Part shown: positions 33,075 through 44,852 of the stretch, in pieces
How the letters are laid out: the number at the start of each line of letters is the position of its first letter
Position numbering within the stretch: position 1 is the first letter of the stretch
Origin: Zanthoxylum bungeanum
Lineage: Eukaryota > Streptophyta > Magnoliopsida > Sapindales > Rutaceae
Assembly: GCA_019454045.1 (NCBI GenBank)
Contig: SKCR01031868.1
Span: 62,001-126,000, forward strand
Length of the DNA stretch: 64,000 nucleotides
Direction: 5' to 3'
Translations under genes and position numbers: made by a program
The notes under the pieces: generated by a model
Database searches by the model: none
Seen by the model: only the letters and a program-made list of their open reading frames with translations
What the model was told of the DNA's origin: nothing

Positions 33075-36000
33075 TCATGAAGAGCATCCCTCAAGCCCCA
33101 GTTTAGATGTTAGCCAAGAACAGACCTCGTCCATCTCTTCGGGGATGGTGTAGTGGCCAAGTCTGCAAAAGTTAATTCAAGATTTTAATGCTATAAATGT
33201 AACAAAATTAAACACACAAGTTCTTCTGGGATTACATACCCACTGTAAGCTTTGAAGGTCACATCCTGAAATCCATTTGACGTCAAGGCTTGAGAGGATT
33301 TCTCACCAAATTTATACTGAACCAGATCATCACCTGCAATCAACGATGCCAAAATCAAAGTTGCATCTTAACCAATAATGACGATCCCAGTGCTGAAACT
33401 AGGGCAACTCCTCAAAGATGCACAGCCGGATAAGTGACTATGAACTGGTGAAACATCTAGAGCAATTGATTACATTCAGTATATTGTTGCAGAACACATG
33501 ATAACTATCAGACAAAGTCTGAAACACGTGTTAAGGACACAATACAGATAATCATAGTCACTCAAGAAACCTAATCGGGCAAATCTGAATATGGTAAAAG
33601 CCAATTACAAAAAATTAGCTTTCACTGGGGTCAGAAATTAGGCTTTTGATTTGCAGTATTTTGACACTTATACAAGCCTATTCTTATATCAGCCATTCCC
33701 TTGTAATCAATTATTTGATCCTCAAATAACTAACAATTGAAACAGATAAAATAATACTGAAAAAATAAAGTAATAAATAAGAAAGCAGATCAATCATTCA
33801 GCCTATATAGACTATTCCAATTAGGTTTTCTTGTGTATATCAGTATCAGATGTTGATAGTAGAAAGAGAGCTGCTCCGCAAACACACCGTCATATTTAGA
33901 CCTCTAATTGTAGTGAGATGAAACATATTTCACATCCTGTCCTTACATTTTAATGTCTAGTTTAGTAAAATACTGCTCAGGCCTGGTTCTTTGAGCTGCC
34001 AAGCTCTAAGCATGTACAACAAACAAGTGAACCCAGTCCAACAACAAAATTAGCTGATTAGTCTGTTCAGGTGCCTTCTTGGTTCACGTCAAATTAATTA
34101 ATTCAAATGCATTTAGTCTGTTTATGAGTCATCTCTGTCCTATGCCTATCAAAATTTGATCCAAAGAAGACAGGTATATGCTGAAGCCAATGATAAGATA
34201 CCAGCTCCCTCAAATACACTTAAAGACGTATAAAATGAAATATTTGCCTAAGTGAGATAGTAACGAAGACCTTTTCCATGACAAAGCAAAATGGGCATGG
34301 ATGCAGCACGTCTTCCAGCTTCATTATCTCCTCCCACTTTGTTCTTCAAGGTCCTGGAAAAGAACATAACTTATGATGGCCATGAGAGAGAGAGAGAGAG
34401 AGAGAGGCGAGACTGTTCAGAAAGTATCAAATTGATGATAATCTATGAAGACAAACTTTGAGCAAGGAAGCCAGCCACTTAGTCCCACAACTGCGCTCAA
34501 GTTGGCAGGGTACGGATTGCCATTCCCGTATTTTCCATGGGCAAAGCAGGTCGCGGAGTACAGCGAGGTTGCTGCTCCCATACTGAAGCCTCCAACACCA
34601 AGTTTAACTATACAAGAAAAGTCTCATTTAGGTGATCCCATAAAGTTTATTCTGAAGGTCAGGGAAATTAGTAAATTGCATGGCATGAAATTAAATCCAC
34701 AGAGCTTTTCAATGCATTTGAAAAATAAGCTTGTATCTCGAAATAGATTTCGAGCGAAGAAGAGGAGAAACCAGTATCAATGATCCTAAGGTGAAATATT
34801 GCCATTACATTTGCTTATGATGCACAAACAATGTCAAATACTCATCAGTAAAATTATGAAAAAGCCTCTCTTTATTAAAGTTATTGTAAACACAACACAA
34901 TCATGTTATATCCAAGAAATCTATATATATCCTCTTGGCTTATTATGCAATTTAGAAGCATAAACACCTAAACAATACACACTATTTTACAGTGTGAGCT
35001 TGCTTGTATTACTGGATAAGAAACAACTCCTTTCGCCAGCAAATTGGAGCAGAGTGAAGTAATTTGTGTCTCCAAATAATTAAATAAACAACAGATCACA
35101 TGAAGGATTTGTTATGTTGTAAAGCAGTTTTCAAGTTGAAACACCATCTTGATGAATGAAAAGGTAAGTGTCAAGTGACCTGAGCATAAATGAAAAGGTA
35201 AGTTTTCCATCATACAATAATCCACAATCAAAGTGCTCAAAGGCTTCAACACAAAACATTTATGAGAGAAACTTTTCAAATGATAAAGCATTGCAAAAGG
35301 CACACATCACATACTAAAAATCAGAAAGAGGAAAATTACTGTCAGAGGGCTCTGTTGACAATAAATTTGTAACATGTGCAGCTGCAGCATCTAAACCCTC
35401 CAAGTCATCGGGAGCATCTTCTGAAAGGTCTCCCACATCAAACCCTGATTTACATCACAGTAGCATTTCCAATATCTTTAATTTAATGTTTGAAACAGAA
35501 GAATTTCACTTGAAGCATGCTTTTTGACTAATGTCTTAACATGAATATTCATTTTCCAAGGATTAACAAAGATGCAGCAGGTGAAGTCTTTCTACAGTTC
35601 ATTTTTTATTTTATTAAAAAACTTCTATGAACTGAAACATACGGGTATTTTCTTGATTTAAGAATAATAATAGAACAGACAGCTATTCTTACAGGCAGTG
35701 GATGGAAAGCCACCAAGTATAGTCATTGGTTGAGTAGGGGCAGTTGGGCAAATCCATTTAATCTGCATCACATAATTAGAACCAGAACAAGTTATTAAGT
35801 TTCTGATGAAAATAAAATTTACCTTCTAAGTTAAGAAAAAATAAATGTCCTGTAAATGCTCTTAAATAATCTGAAGGTCAATCATTCTTACATTTGGAAG
35901 AGGAAGGGTCTCGAGGAGCTGGGACCAACTGCCAACAAGATCAAAATATAAATGAGGATCTAAGTTGGTATTGCATTTTCCTTTTTTTTTTTTCCCATTC

Positions 36001-37951
36001 TGTTCTACATAAGCTTTTGATCAGAACCACATATGTTATTAGGGAGAAAAGAAAAATCTGGAGTTGATTCAGATTCATTGACAGGAACCGTAACACATAT
36101 CAAAATAGGCAAATAGATGGAAAACAAAGATTCAGCTCACAGTATTTGAATAATAACAACATTATTGTGAACTTGAAAGGTCAAGTTGAATAGTGTTTTC
36201 ATCAGCGACAGCCAGTCATATTATTTATAGCAAACTTTGGCATTCAAATTGTAGCAAATCAGAACTAACATTAGATAAAATAAAATAAAAAGAGAGGGGG
36301 TGTCTTGTACCATTGTGATATTTTAGTATCGTCCCCACATACTCAACCAAATAGAATATAACTCAAGTAATATGAAAGATAGAATTGAAAATTCGAGGTT
36401 ACCTAAGTTCTGACCCTATGCGGAAATAATCACAATTAATTGAGACAAGTCTAATTAATGTGTCTATGGGAAATCAACTACCAACCACAATATCCAACAA
36501 CAAACAATTCCACAATATTAATTAAATACGAAATATAAATTGCGGAAAGGTAAATCAATCACACAAAATCAACACAATAATTTTGGTGACGAAGTGGAAA
36601 ACTCTTCCGAATAAAAAACCACTCCGGGTATATCGGCTACCAGCCCAATCCACTATATAGAGATAAACTTACAGCGATGGTCAAGACCCATGGTGACAAC
36701 TTCACCGACTCAAGTACCTCAATACTGTAAGAACTCAAGGCAACACCTAAGTCCGCAACCTACGGTTTTCTTCAGACCTCTGAAGTCTCTGAGTAGATTG
36801 TATCACTTCGAACGCCGGAACTCCGACTACCAAACTTCCTCTACTTCCTCCTAAAAGACTCTTAAGGATTAGGGAATTTGGGTTATGTTGTGTTGAAGGT
36901 TTATCAAAGAAGGATTCACACCATTAATGGAGAAGACAATAAGATGAAGAAGTCTTCAATGGTGGAATCAAATAGAGTTGAAAGCTTTGGGAGATTTGGC
37001 TCAAGGAAAAGTGTTTCAGCTCACTCAACTCTCTGGGGAATGGCGGCTAAGTGTTATATTTATAGGTAGGGTGAAAAGCTAGGGTTTTGCAGGCCAAAAA
37101 CGCGTTCAGATCGCAGTCGCGTTCGAACGGTTACTCAAACGCACCACGAACGCGCCTTTCTGTGAATACTCGTTCGAACGCCACTCGAACGCACAACGAA
37201 CGGATGCTCTCTGGAATGATCTCGTTCGAACCCACAAAGAACGTGACTCGAACATTTTTGCTCTCTGGAATTCCCGTTCGAACCCAATAAAAACGTGTCA
37301 CTAACGCCACACGTTCGAACCCAAAAACGAACGTAGCACCAACGCCAATCGTTCGAACACTTCAAAGAACGCACCACGAACGCATGTCTGATGCACAGCA
37401 GCCAGAAACCAGTCCAATTGCACAAAGATCTTCATGAAAGATTACAACTCAATTGAACTTGTTTTGTCACGGATATAAGCCAATAAAACTGGAACTAACA
37501 GAAATAATTTCCAACATACTTGTGAGGGACTATCTTAAATCTATACAAACAAATAGTTGAAAGACACTGCTAAAAAAATGCAATGAAAAAACAATATTAC
37601 CTTGAACCATTATCACCAAGGCCATGAAGCCAAACCACAGTGGCTTGGTGTTTACCTTTGGGCCTGACCACATAGGTCCTCCCGAAATCAAGTGCTCTTG
37701 CAACAGTTTTACCCCCTGAAATGGACTCGTAGTAAAGTTTAATATCAAGAATGGTGATGAATTTCGTATACGTAGTAAAAACTCATACCGAAGAAGATCC
37801 AGAGACATGAAAACAGTTAAAAAAAAATAGAAAAGGCCAAAAACAAAAGTGACAACAGAGATCTCATTATAAACATCAATATATAATAAACCGTAACAAA
37901 CGCAACAAAAGAAAGCTAACCAGAACTCATGGATGGCCCCGTAAAGCTCAT
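33075..37951 (-). CDS. Acyl-protein thioesterase / carboxylesterase-like alpha/beta hydrolase, 9 exons
   Basis: Predicted to remove S-acyl groups from proteins or hydrolyse small esters in the cytosol. Coding exons: 37951-37921, 37715-37601, 35928-35892, 35762-35693, 35444-35340, 34607-34457, 34353-34271, 33333-33240 and 33162-33075. Phases close to 257 residues, the family's normal length. Motifs: VVWLHGLGDNGSSW (oxyanion loop), WICPTAPTQP, WFDVGDLSEDAPDD, the nucleophile GFSMG, GLSGWLP, HGKGDDLV (catalytic Asp region) and LGHYTIPEEM (catalytic His). All three catalytic positions are present. Two 5' UTR exons are likely (38008-37952 and about 38470-38392). The donor after exon 7 reads GTCTTC, weak but GT. 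Intron 2 is enlarged by an LTR-like insertion (36301-37516). Confidence 0.92.
34384..34407. repeat. GA microsatellite
   Basis: About twelve GA units in the intron between thioesterase exons 5 and 6 (34458-34606 is exon 6; this lies just downstream of it on the minus strand). Confidence 0.85.
36301..37516 (-). repeat. Probable solo LTR in thioesterase intron 2
   Basis: Read on the minus strand it starts TGTTGGAAATTATTTCTG (37516), has a TATA box CCTATAAATATAAC at about 37055-37066, and ends TGGTACAAGACA (36301). The downstream half carries LTR-leader wording (GTGGAAAACTCTTCCGAATA on plus). No coding interior. No 5-bp duplication was found, so the ends may be off or the copy truncated. Upstream of its TATA box sits an array of GTTCGAAC palindromes. 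Confidence 0.55.
37121..37358. repeat. Six GTTCGAAC palindromes at about 51/52-bp and 37/38-bp steps
   Basis: GTTCGAAC starts at 37121, 37172, 37224, 37276, 37313 and 37351. The steps are 51, 52, 52, 37 and 38. Between them, CACGAACGC/ACTCGAACGC phrases recur, so this is a diverged tandem array. It lies in the presumed U3 of the LTR, just upstream of its TATA box. It is not a heat-shock element, because TTC and GAA abut without the two-base gap. Confidence 0.85.
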
Positions 37952-38479
37952 TTTAACCCTCAAAAGATTATAACAATGCAGACACAGTAACTGAGAAGTG
38001 CACAGAACCTGCAATAAATAAATACCCAGATTAACATTCACCGTCTACAGTTCAGAATGTAGGCAAAATTATTCAATAAGGGACATTATCATAAACGAAG
38101 TTTAAGAAGGGCTAGCCATAAAACATACCCAAAAATTCAGACATGAATTAAGAAGGAAAATGTATAGAAACAAAACAAAATCAAATATGGTCGATAACTC
38201 AATACCATAATGACAATTTCAATGAACTAAAATTAAAAAAAAAAAACACACAATTAATTAATTTCAACTTCTAGAAACAACATTCTCTAGAAATAATTTT
38301 CATTAAAATGAAGCATATAATTTATAGAATATAAAATGGTAATAATAATGAAGAAATAACAAGTGGGTTTTAGGATTTTAAGCGAATACCAGAAGCAGAA
38401 TTCGATGTGAAGTGTAATAACTCCAAGGAAGCACGAGCTGTGTTGCTGTTGCTACTGTATCTCGGTCCCCAAATTTTGT

Positions 38480-40053
38480 GTTGCTGCCACTGTTTAACAA
38501 CTTACTCGCATGTCACATACGTGTCAGATGATTCTGGGCCGTTGATAAAAGTTTCGGTTGGCCGTTAGATCAATACATCGTTCGTTTTTTTTTTTTTTTT
38601 TTTTTTTGGGAAAACCAAGGTAAAACTCATTCGATCTGAAATTATTATTAGAAATGCATTCTATATATTTAAATTTGTAATCTGATAATTAAATTATAAA
38701 TTCTTTTTTGTCTTTTGGTATTTCCCTTCTTTTAATATATATATATATATATATATTAGATATTGTCTGTGCCTACGGTACGGTGTTACAAGATTTACAG
38801 AGAAATTAAGATTCCGTTATTAAATTTGTTTGTTAATTTTCAGAGATATTCTATTAATGAAATGATTTTATTTTTTAATTAAATGATTTTATTCTTTAAT
38901 TTATTTGGTAGTTTTCATTTTCCATTAATAAATGATTTTATTCTTTAATTTATTTGGTAGTTTTCATTTTCCATTTTTATAAAGATTCTATAATGAAATG
39001 ATTTTTTATCAGTCATTAGATCATAATGAAATGATCTGAGCCGTCAATTAAGCCACATAAAGATAGTCATTAGATATATTATCTCTCTTAATCCTAACTA
39101 TCTGTTACACTCTATTTCCTCCCACACCATTGTGCTTTATAATATGGATATATATATATTTTATTTTTTTTTGAAAATGTAATGGGTGGATAAAATTTTG
39201 TCTCATAAGCACTGTATTTTAAAAGCGGTTATTTTGCCACGCCTCGAGGACAAGTTGCTTTTAAATATTACAAAAAGTATCACTCTTTGAAATAAAACAA
39301 AAAACGTAAAAAGTGTCACAAGATATAATTACATAAAAAATTGAATAGCTTTCCAAACATTTTTTTTTTATTACAATACAAAATAAACATTTACATATAT
39401 ATTATCTAAAATCTATTGAGATATTGAATATAAATATTTATAACATATCTAAATATCTACATTTATTAAAAATGTAATATCTATTCATATTTAAATATGG
39501 AGAGAAATTCTACTGTCGTATTAAATATGGGGAAAACTCTCCAATAATGAGAGGAATTTTAGCTCCCTCATGAAGTCGAGTTTATGCTCTCTCATTTGGG
39601 AATAACTTTCCGGCTTTGAAGCCGTGAAAGTTACGAAACAAACACGTTCAATATTGTTTCAATTTGATACGTCTGTTTTAGAATAATGCCTGTCATTGAA
39701 GTTTTACACTTTTAGAATAAAGTATTTTTCTCAGAAAACATGTGAAATGATTCTCTCAGTCCAGGTAATTACATTATAAATTAGGCACAACGACTGCAGC
39801 TTTGGTGCCTTTTCAGTAGCCCACGTGCATTATTATATGATTTAATAAAAAAGCTTAGATGGAAAATGAAATGCCCCAAAGCAAATTTTGCCCTCTCAAA
39901 TTTGATACAATGGAGTATGCATCCATTTAAAGAAACAAATCTGGTTTAGCTTTTTTTCACCAACATGAAGTATTAACATTGCAGTTCTTTTATCTGTAAT
40001 CTTTTTATGTGCTCAAAACATTCACAAAAGGAGCAGCACATAATTTCTGAAAA
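38480..40053. other. Intergenic DNA between thioesterase and receptor-like kinase
   Basis: The two genes are in tandem on the minus strand, so this is the thioesterase promoter and the kinase 3' flank. It contains a poly-T run (38587-38608), a TA microsatellite (38738-38757) and an exact tandem duplication (38881-38978). No further gene is seen. Confidence 0.5.
38881..38978. repeat. Two-copy 49-bp tandem duplication
   Basis: The unit containing TTTATTTGGTAGTTTTCATT occurs at 38881-38929 and again at 38930-38978 with almost no change, so the duplication is recent. Confidence 0.85.
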
Positions 40054-41424
40054 CTACCTTCCGGAGAGCACTGACATGGTAAGTGAGCGCATTGTAGAAG
40101 AACCAACAGGAAGTTTTTTACCTAAACCCGATACCAATGCTGCAAGTCTTCGCCTTCCATGGCCACCGTCTGCTTCATCTACTACATCAATGGACATATA
40201 ATCAACAATGACCATTTGTGTATCAGGTGGCTCATCCACTGTCACACGCCCTTCAAGCATTTCAACCACATGAGCCATGCTAGGCCTAAGCCTTGCTCTC
40301 TCTTGTATGCACCAAAATGCTACATTCATTAATCTCCTTACTTGCCTTTCATCAATACCTCCCTCATCTATTAGTCTTTGATCCACAACTTCCATTAGCT
40401 TCCCTTCTTTCATTTTCTCATTCACAATTTTCGGAAAGTACTGCCACTTCCTTTTAGACTCATCATTTCCATGCTCAATCGAGCTTACATTTCTTTTCCC
40501 CCCAATCAACTCTAAAAGAACCATACCATAACTATAGACATCGCATTTCTCTGAGACCCCTTGTTCCAATAGCCACTCAGGAGCCAAGTAACCTCTAGTC
40601 CCTCGGATTGTTGTAATACATCTACTTTCATCTCTTCTCATTAACTTTGATAACCCAAAATCTGACACAATTGCTCTATAATTCTCATCAAGAAGTATAT
40701 TTTCAGGCTTGACATCTAGGTGTAATACCCTTGACCGACAATCGTTATGAAGGTAAGAAAGTGCCTTGGCCACATCAATGGCAACTCTGTACCTCATATC
40801 CCATGACAAACACCCACCAGCAGCAGCACTGTGGCCTCCACTTCTCCTGCTTGTAGGAAAAATCCAAAGATCTAATGAACCATTTGGAGTGTACTCATAG
40901 ACAAGGTATCTAGGCCCTCCAGGAACAATACAATATCCAAGCAACCTTAAAAGATTCACATGTTGAACACTAGCAATGGCTGCAACTTCTGATCTGAACT
41001 CTTTCTCTCCACGCTCCTCTCCATTAATACGCTTCACTGCAATCGAAGTTCCATCACTTAGTATCCCTTTGAACACTGAAGCTGATGATCCTTGGCCTAG
41101 TAGTCCTTGAAAATTATCTGTTGCATCTTCAAGTTCTTTGTATCTAAACTTTACAGGTACCCCAGCAACTTTCCTTAGGAAACTGTACTCAACCCTAAGC
41201 TCTCTGCCTTCTGTCACAAATTTTGATTCTAATAACAATCTTCTTCTATGGTAACGCCTTCGGATTATTACACAAGCGAAAACAGCAAGGATCACTGCAA
41301 TATCTGCACCTGCAAGGAGAAAAAAGGCTTCGGAAAGTTTGAGTGTAACGCGGGCAATAATTATAATGATGATGAGGGCAATGACTATAGAAGCAGCAAT
41401 AATATTAGCTTTCCTGTTCTCCAT
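40054..41424 (-). CDS. Receptor-like protein kinase, At5g20050 type, single exon
   Basis: A 456-residue membrane kinase without a real ectodomain. The N-terminus has two hydrophobic stretches (about residues 9-23 and 33-53), followed by an Arg-rich stop (RRRYHRRR), then a cytosolic Ser/Thr kinase. Motifs: FRYKELEDATDNF, glycine loop LGQGSSASVFKG (third Gly replaced by Ala), IAVKRI, the non-RD catalytic loop HLDVKPENILL, DFGLSK, activation segment GTRGYLAPEW and DVYSYGMVLLEL. The tail contains DEPPDTQMV. The length matches the Arabidopsis At5g20050 protein (about 450 residues) as I remember it. No intron is needed. The ligand and pathway are unknown. A TATA-like run lies at about 41633-41646, some 210 bp upstream. 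Confidence 0.92.
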   Translation of the reverse strand: MENRKANIIAASIVIALIIIIIIARVTLKLSEAFFLLAGADIAVILAVFACVIIRRRYHRRRLLLESKFVTEGRELRVEYSFLRKVAGVPVKFRYKELEDATDNFQGLLGQGSSASVFKGILSDGTSIAVKRINGEERGEKEFRSEVAAIASVQHVNLLRLLGYCIVPGGPRYLVYEYTPNGSLDLWIFPTSRRSGGHSAAAGGCLSWDMRYRVAIDVAKALSYLHNDCRSRVLHLDVKPENILLDENYRAIVSDFGLSKLMRRDESRCITTIRGTRGYLAPEWLLEQGVSEKCDVYSYGMVLLELIGGKRNVSSIEHGNDESKRKWQYFPKIVNEKMKEGKLMEVVDQRLIDEGGIDERQVRRLMNVAFWCIQERARLRPSMAHVVEMLEGRVTVDEPPDTQMVIVDYMSIDVVDEADGGHGRRRLAALVSGLGKKLPVGSSTMRSLTMSVLSGR

Positions 41425-42055
41425 TAGAGGAAGCTTAAAGGTTTTTAATTTTGTGAGGCTTTTGTAATTCCCTACTGTGTAGAGAAATCAAATGTTTGAC
41501 TTCTCACTTTTCCAGGAAGACGAGGGTGTGTTTTGAGGAGGACATTGAAGTTGAAAATTAAATTTGTTTGTTTTCATTTTAGAGCAGACAAATGTTGAAC
41601 AGAATTGGGTTTTTGTTTGAATATTTTAGTTTTGTATATATATGGATTAAAAGAAATCACCAAGAAGTTCACCTAATTCCTCATATTTTATACTTCTAGG
41701 TGGGTGTTTTTTCACATAAATTTCTCATTATAAACACTATGTATTCTTTGAAGCTATCCTTTGGGCATGACTCATACTTTGTACAATAAAATAAAATAAA
41801 AAGAGTAATTACATAACCAAATTAAACCAATCAAAAGTCTTTTTCTCATTAAATAGGGTCAATTATATAAATTTTTTGACGTCATTATATTCTATCGAAA
41901 ATCATTATTTCATTAAATTTAGTAAAATCTAAATTTCTTTTTATGTTTCTATTCATATCAACTAAGACTGACCTGACCTCGCTTAACATATGATAATATT
42001 ATTTACTCTCATTTTCTCATCGAAATACTCAATTATATTTCTACATTTTAACTTA
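41425..42055 (-). promoter_or_regulatory. Upstream region of the receptor-like kinase
   Basis: Leader and promoter DNA with a TATATATA run at 41635-41645. Beyond 41750 it is AT-rich intergenic DNA with nothing else recognised. Confidence 0.4.
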
Positions 42056-43485
42056 GGGTCCGTTTGTTTCGACGTAAAACGATTTTTGTAAGTAAAATAT
42101 TTTCAATAAAAATCATTTATAGAAATGAAAGTATTTTCCAGTGTTTGGTTATCTCTTACAAATATTTTCCGGAAAGTATTTTTTGGTGGTTAGAAACAGG
42201 TATAACAAAAAGGTTCGAGTTCGACTCGGATTCACATTGTCCCGAAAAACCTAGGTCCAAAAATATTCGGGTCTACAAAAAATTTCAGACTCGGGTTGTA
42301 AAATTCCAAACCTGCACGGATCCGGCACAGGTATTTCCGAAAATGGGTTCGGCTCGAAACTGCATACACTCGAAAGACCCGAATCGGTAAAAAAAAATTA
42401 TGGGATCTGGATTTCTAGATCCAGTCTAGTATACATGGATCCAGATCCACATGAGTATGGATTTCTGAGACATGTTCTAAAATTTTATTAATTTTATACT
42501 AATATAATTGAAAAATATATTAAAAATCATATTTCCGGATCATGTCCGATATAACTAGATCCAGACTGAATATACCCAGATTTGGATCCACGTGGGTATG
42601 GATTTTCAGGGCACATGTCCATAATTTTATTAATTTCATACAAATATAATCGAAAAAGGATTAAAAAATTCAGATTTTTGGATTCGATCAGAGTATACCG
42701 GGATCCGAATCTATGAAAGTCCGGAATTATGAGACCCAAGTCCATAATTTTATTAATTTCATACAAATATGATTGAAAACGATTAAAAAATCCAGATTTT
42801 TGGATCCGATCTAAGTATATCCGGGTCCATGCGAGTCTGATATTCCGGGACCCAGGTCCATAATTTTATTAATTTCATACAAATATAATTGGAAAAAAAG
42901 ATAAAAAAATTTGGATTTTTGGATCCGGATATGGTATATCGAGATATGGATCCACGTGGGTCAGTATTTCAACACTTAGGTACATAATTCTATTAATTTC
43001 ATACAAATATAGTTTAAAAAAGTTAAAATAATCTGAATTTCTGGATCATGTTTGTGTATGCTCGGATCCGAAATTTCGAGACCCGAGTTCATAATTTTAT
43101 ATAAATATAATTGAAAAATATTAAAAAGTTTCGAGTCTGGGTACACCCAAATCTGGAATGAGTATACTGCATCCAATTATTTTTTCCGGATATGGATACT
43201 GACCGGATCCACCAAAACACACCCCGGTCTATATCTATACTGGTCTAGGTTTACGTCAGAATTTTGTCATTCCTTGAAGCGAGGTATGTAATTTTTGAAT
43301 AAAAGAAAAAAAATTTCGTAAAATGATTTACGAAATTATATTAAGTAAGTCATTTTTTGATTTACTTTTTTATTGATCATAAAATAATTTACATTGATCA
43401 AATTTTTTTTTTAAGTGTTTCAAATATCGTAAAATGTAAAAAATGTTTTCCGGAATTTATTTTACTGGAAAATAAACGGACTTTT
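42056..43485. mobile_element. MITE (GTCCGTTT ends) carrying a nested array element
   Basis: The left end GGGTCCGTTTGTTT and the right end AAATAAACGGACTTTT are inverted relatives, and the flanking arms share TTTTCC/GGAAAA-rich wording typical of small plant DNA transposons. A block from about 42201 to 43275 interrupts it. That block is bounded by GAAACAGG (42193-42200) and GAAGCGAGG (43276-43284), possibly its diverged target duplication, with TATAACAAAA / TTTTGTCATT ends. Confidence 0.6.
42400..43190. repeat. About 130-bp satellite-like tandem repeat
   Basis: The phrase ATAATTTTATTAATTTCATA followed by CAAATAT recurs near 42478, 42610, 42741, 42858, 42985 and, shortened, 43090. Alternating segments contain GGATCCGATC and GTATATCCGGGTCC. 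Six or seven diverged units lie inside the nested element. Confidence 0.82.
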
Positions 43486-44064
43486 GAGGACATTCAGCAA
43501 TACAAAAGGATTTGACTCATTCAAATTTGATCCCCATACAAATCAAATGGAGACAAGTCTCATAGGAATAATCAAATATGGGAGTTGAATGTGTTGTCGC
43601 CTTCATGAGACGTCTGGGTTTTATTTATACACCTGTGCTATATTTCAATAATGAATCAGCGTTTTACATTATAAGACAAGAGTGTGTAAACCCATCTTGA
43701 ACCGTGGGTCAATATGCGACCCATGCCAGTTGAGTAATTCTTTCCCAACTTATTGGGTTGATTTTGACAAACTTCACGGGTTGGAGAATTTTCAATCCGC
43801 AACTTACAATCTCATATATTTATTATTATTTAATTTTAATTCATATGATATTTTTAATATTTTTCAATTCAATTTTATATTTTAGTATTTCTTTCCATTT
43901 TTTCTACATATATTTATTATTTTAAATATATATTATTAAATTATTAATTAAATTTTTAAAAAATAATAATTTATTTAATCCACACAATCCTATCGGAGAG
44001 TCAACCCACAACTTGTGTTGATTGTGCAGGTCATATTATGTAGGTTGTGCGGGTCAGGTGGGGT
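43486..44064. other. Intergenic DNA with GGGT/ACCC-rich repeat remnants
   Basis: Phrases such as ACCGTGGGTCAATATGCGAC and GTCAACCCACAACTTGTG look like another worn hAT-type element surrounding the one at 44065-44414, whose right side ends CACAACCCCTA near 44445. The left terminus was not found. Confidence 0.35.
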
Positions 44065-44414
44065 TATACATGGCAACGGGCCGGACTCGGGTCCGGGCTT
44101 TTTGTAGTCCGAATTTTTAAAAAAAAATTAAAAAAGTATAAATATAAAATACATCCACACTATATACAAAGACAATTTACAAATAAATCACAAGTTTCAT
44201 TGAAAAATTAACAATTTAAATGCTACAAACAATAAAAATATTACAAACATATTAAAATATATATATTTATGTTTTTTTTTTATTTTGGCCCGGGCTGAGC
44301 CGGGCCCGGGCCAAAATTGGAAAACCCGGCTTGGGCCCGAGCCGGGCTTTCATTATAGGACCCGGCCCGGGCTTTTTTTACCCCGAGCCGGTCCGGACTG
44401 TTCTGCCACCTTTA
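44065..44414. mobile_element. hAT MITE with GGGCCCGG arrays
   Basis: Termini are TATACATGGCAACGGGCCGG and, inverted, TAAAGGTGGCAGAACAGTCC. Perfect 8-bp duplications GGTGGGGT flank it (44057-44064 and 44415-44422). Subterminal CCCGGGC/GCCCGG clusters surround an AT-rich middle. 350 bp, no coding. Confidence 0.88.
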
Positions 44415-44422
44415 GGTGGGGT

Positions 44423-44852
44423 TGGAAAAATCACAACCCCTAGAAAAATCCCAACCCTAACCATACACACCCCCTAGTAAAAGATGCTTTTTGAAGAAAC
44501 AGAAGACCAAGTCTTTTATACAGCGACTCAAATGGACAAATAAATGAGAGTAAAAATGCAATGGTTCATTATTTGTAAGTGACAGAGCCCAAATTTACCC
44601 AACACTTTGACAAAAATGTGAAAGAAAAAATCGCACATATACATTTAGCTGGATATATCATAAACCTCACAAATTCAGCCTGCTGGTGCAAATCATAGGC
44701 AGCTATCGGAAGAGTCAACATAAGCGATCCGGTTGGTTAGGTTTTTCAAATTTAACTTAAAATTATGATTCTTGAATCTAAAAAAAAAAAAAAAAAAATC
44801 AAAAATCAATTTTTAATGTATAATATGTTATATATATATATATATATATATA
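44423..44852. other. Intergenic DNA ending in a TA microsatellite
   Basis: No gene. A poly-A run lies at 44781-44799, and a (TA)n run at about 44830-44855 is the site where the following solo LTR sits. Confidence 0.5.

Noticed and set aside
37121..37358. Heat-shock elements
   Set aside because: HSEs need TTCnnGAA; here TTC and GAA are contiguous.
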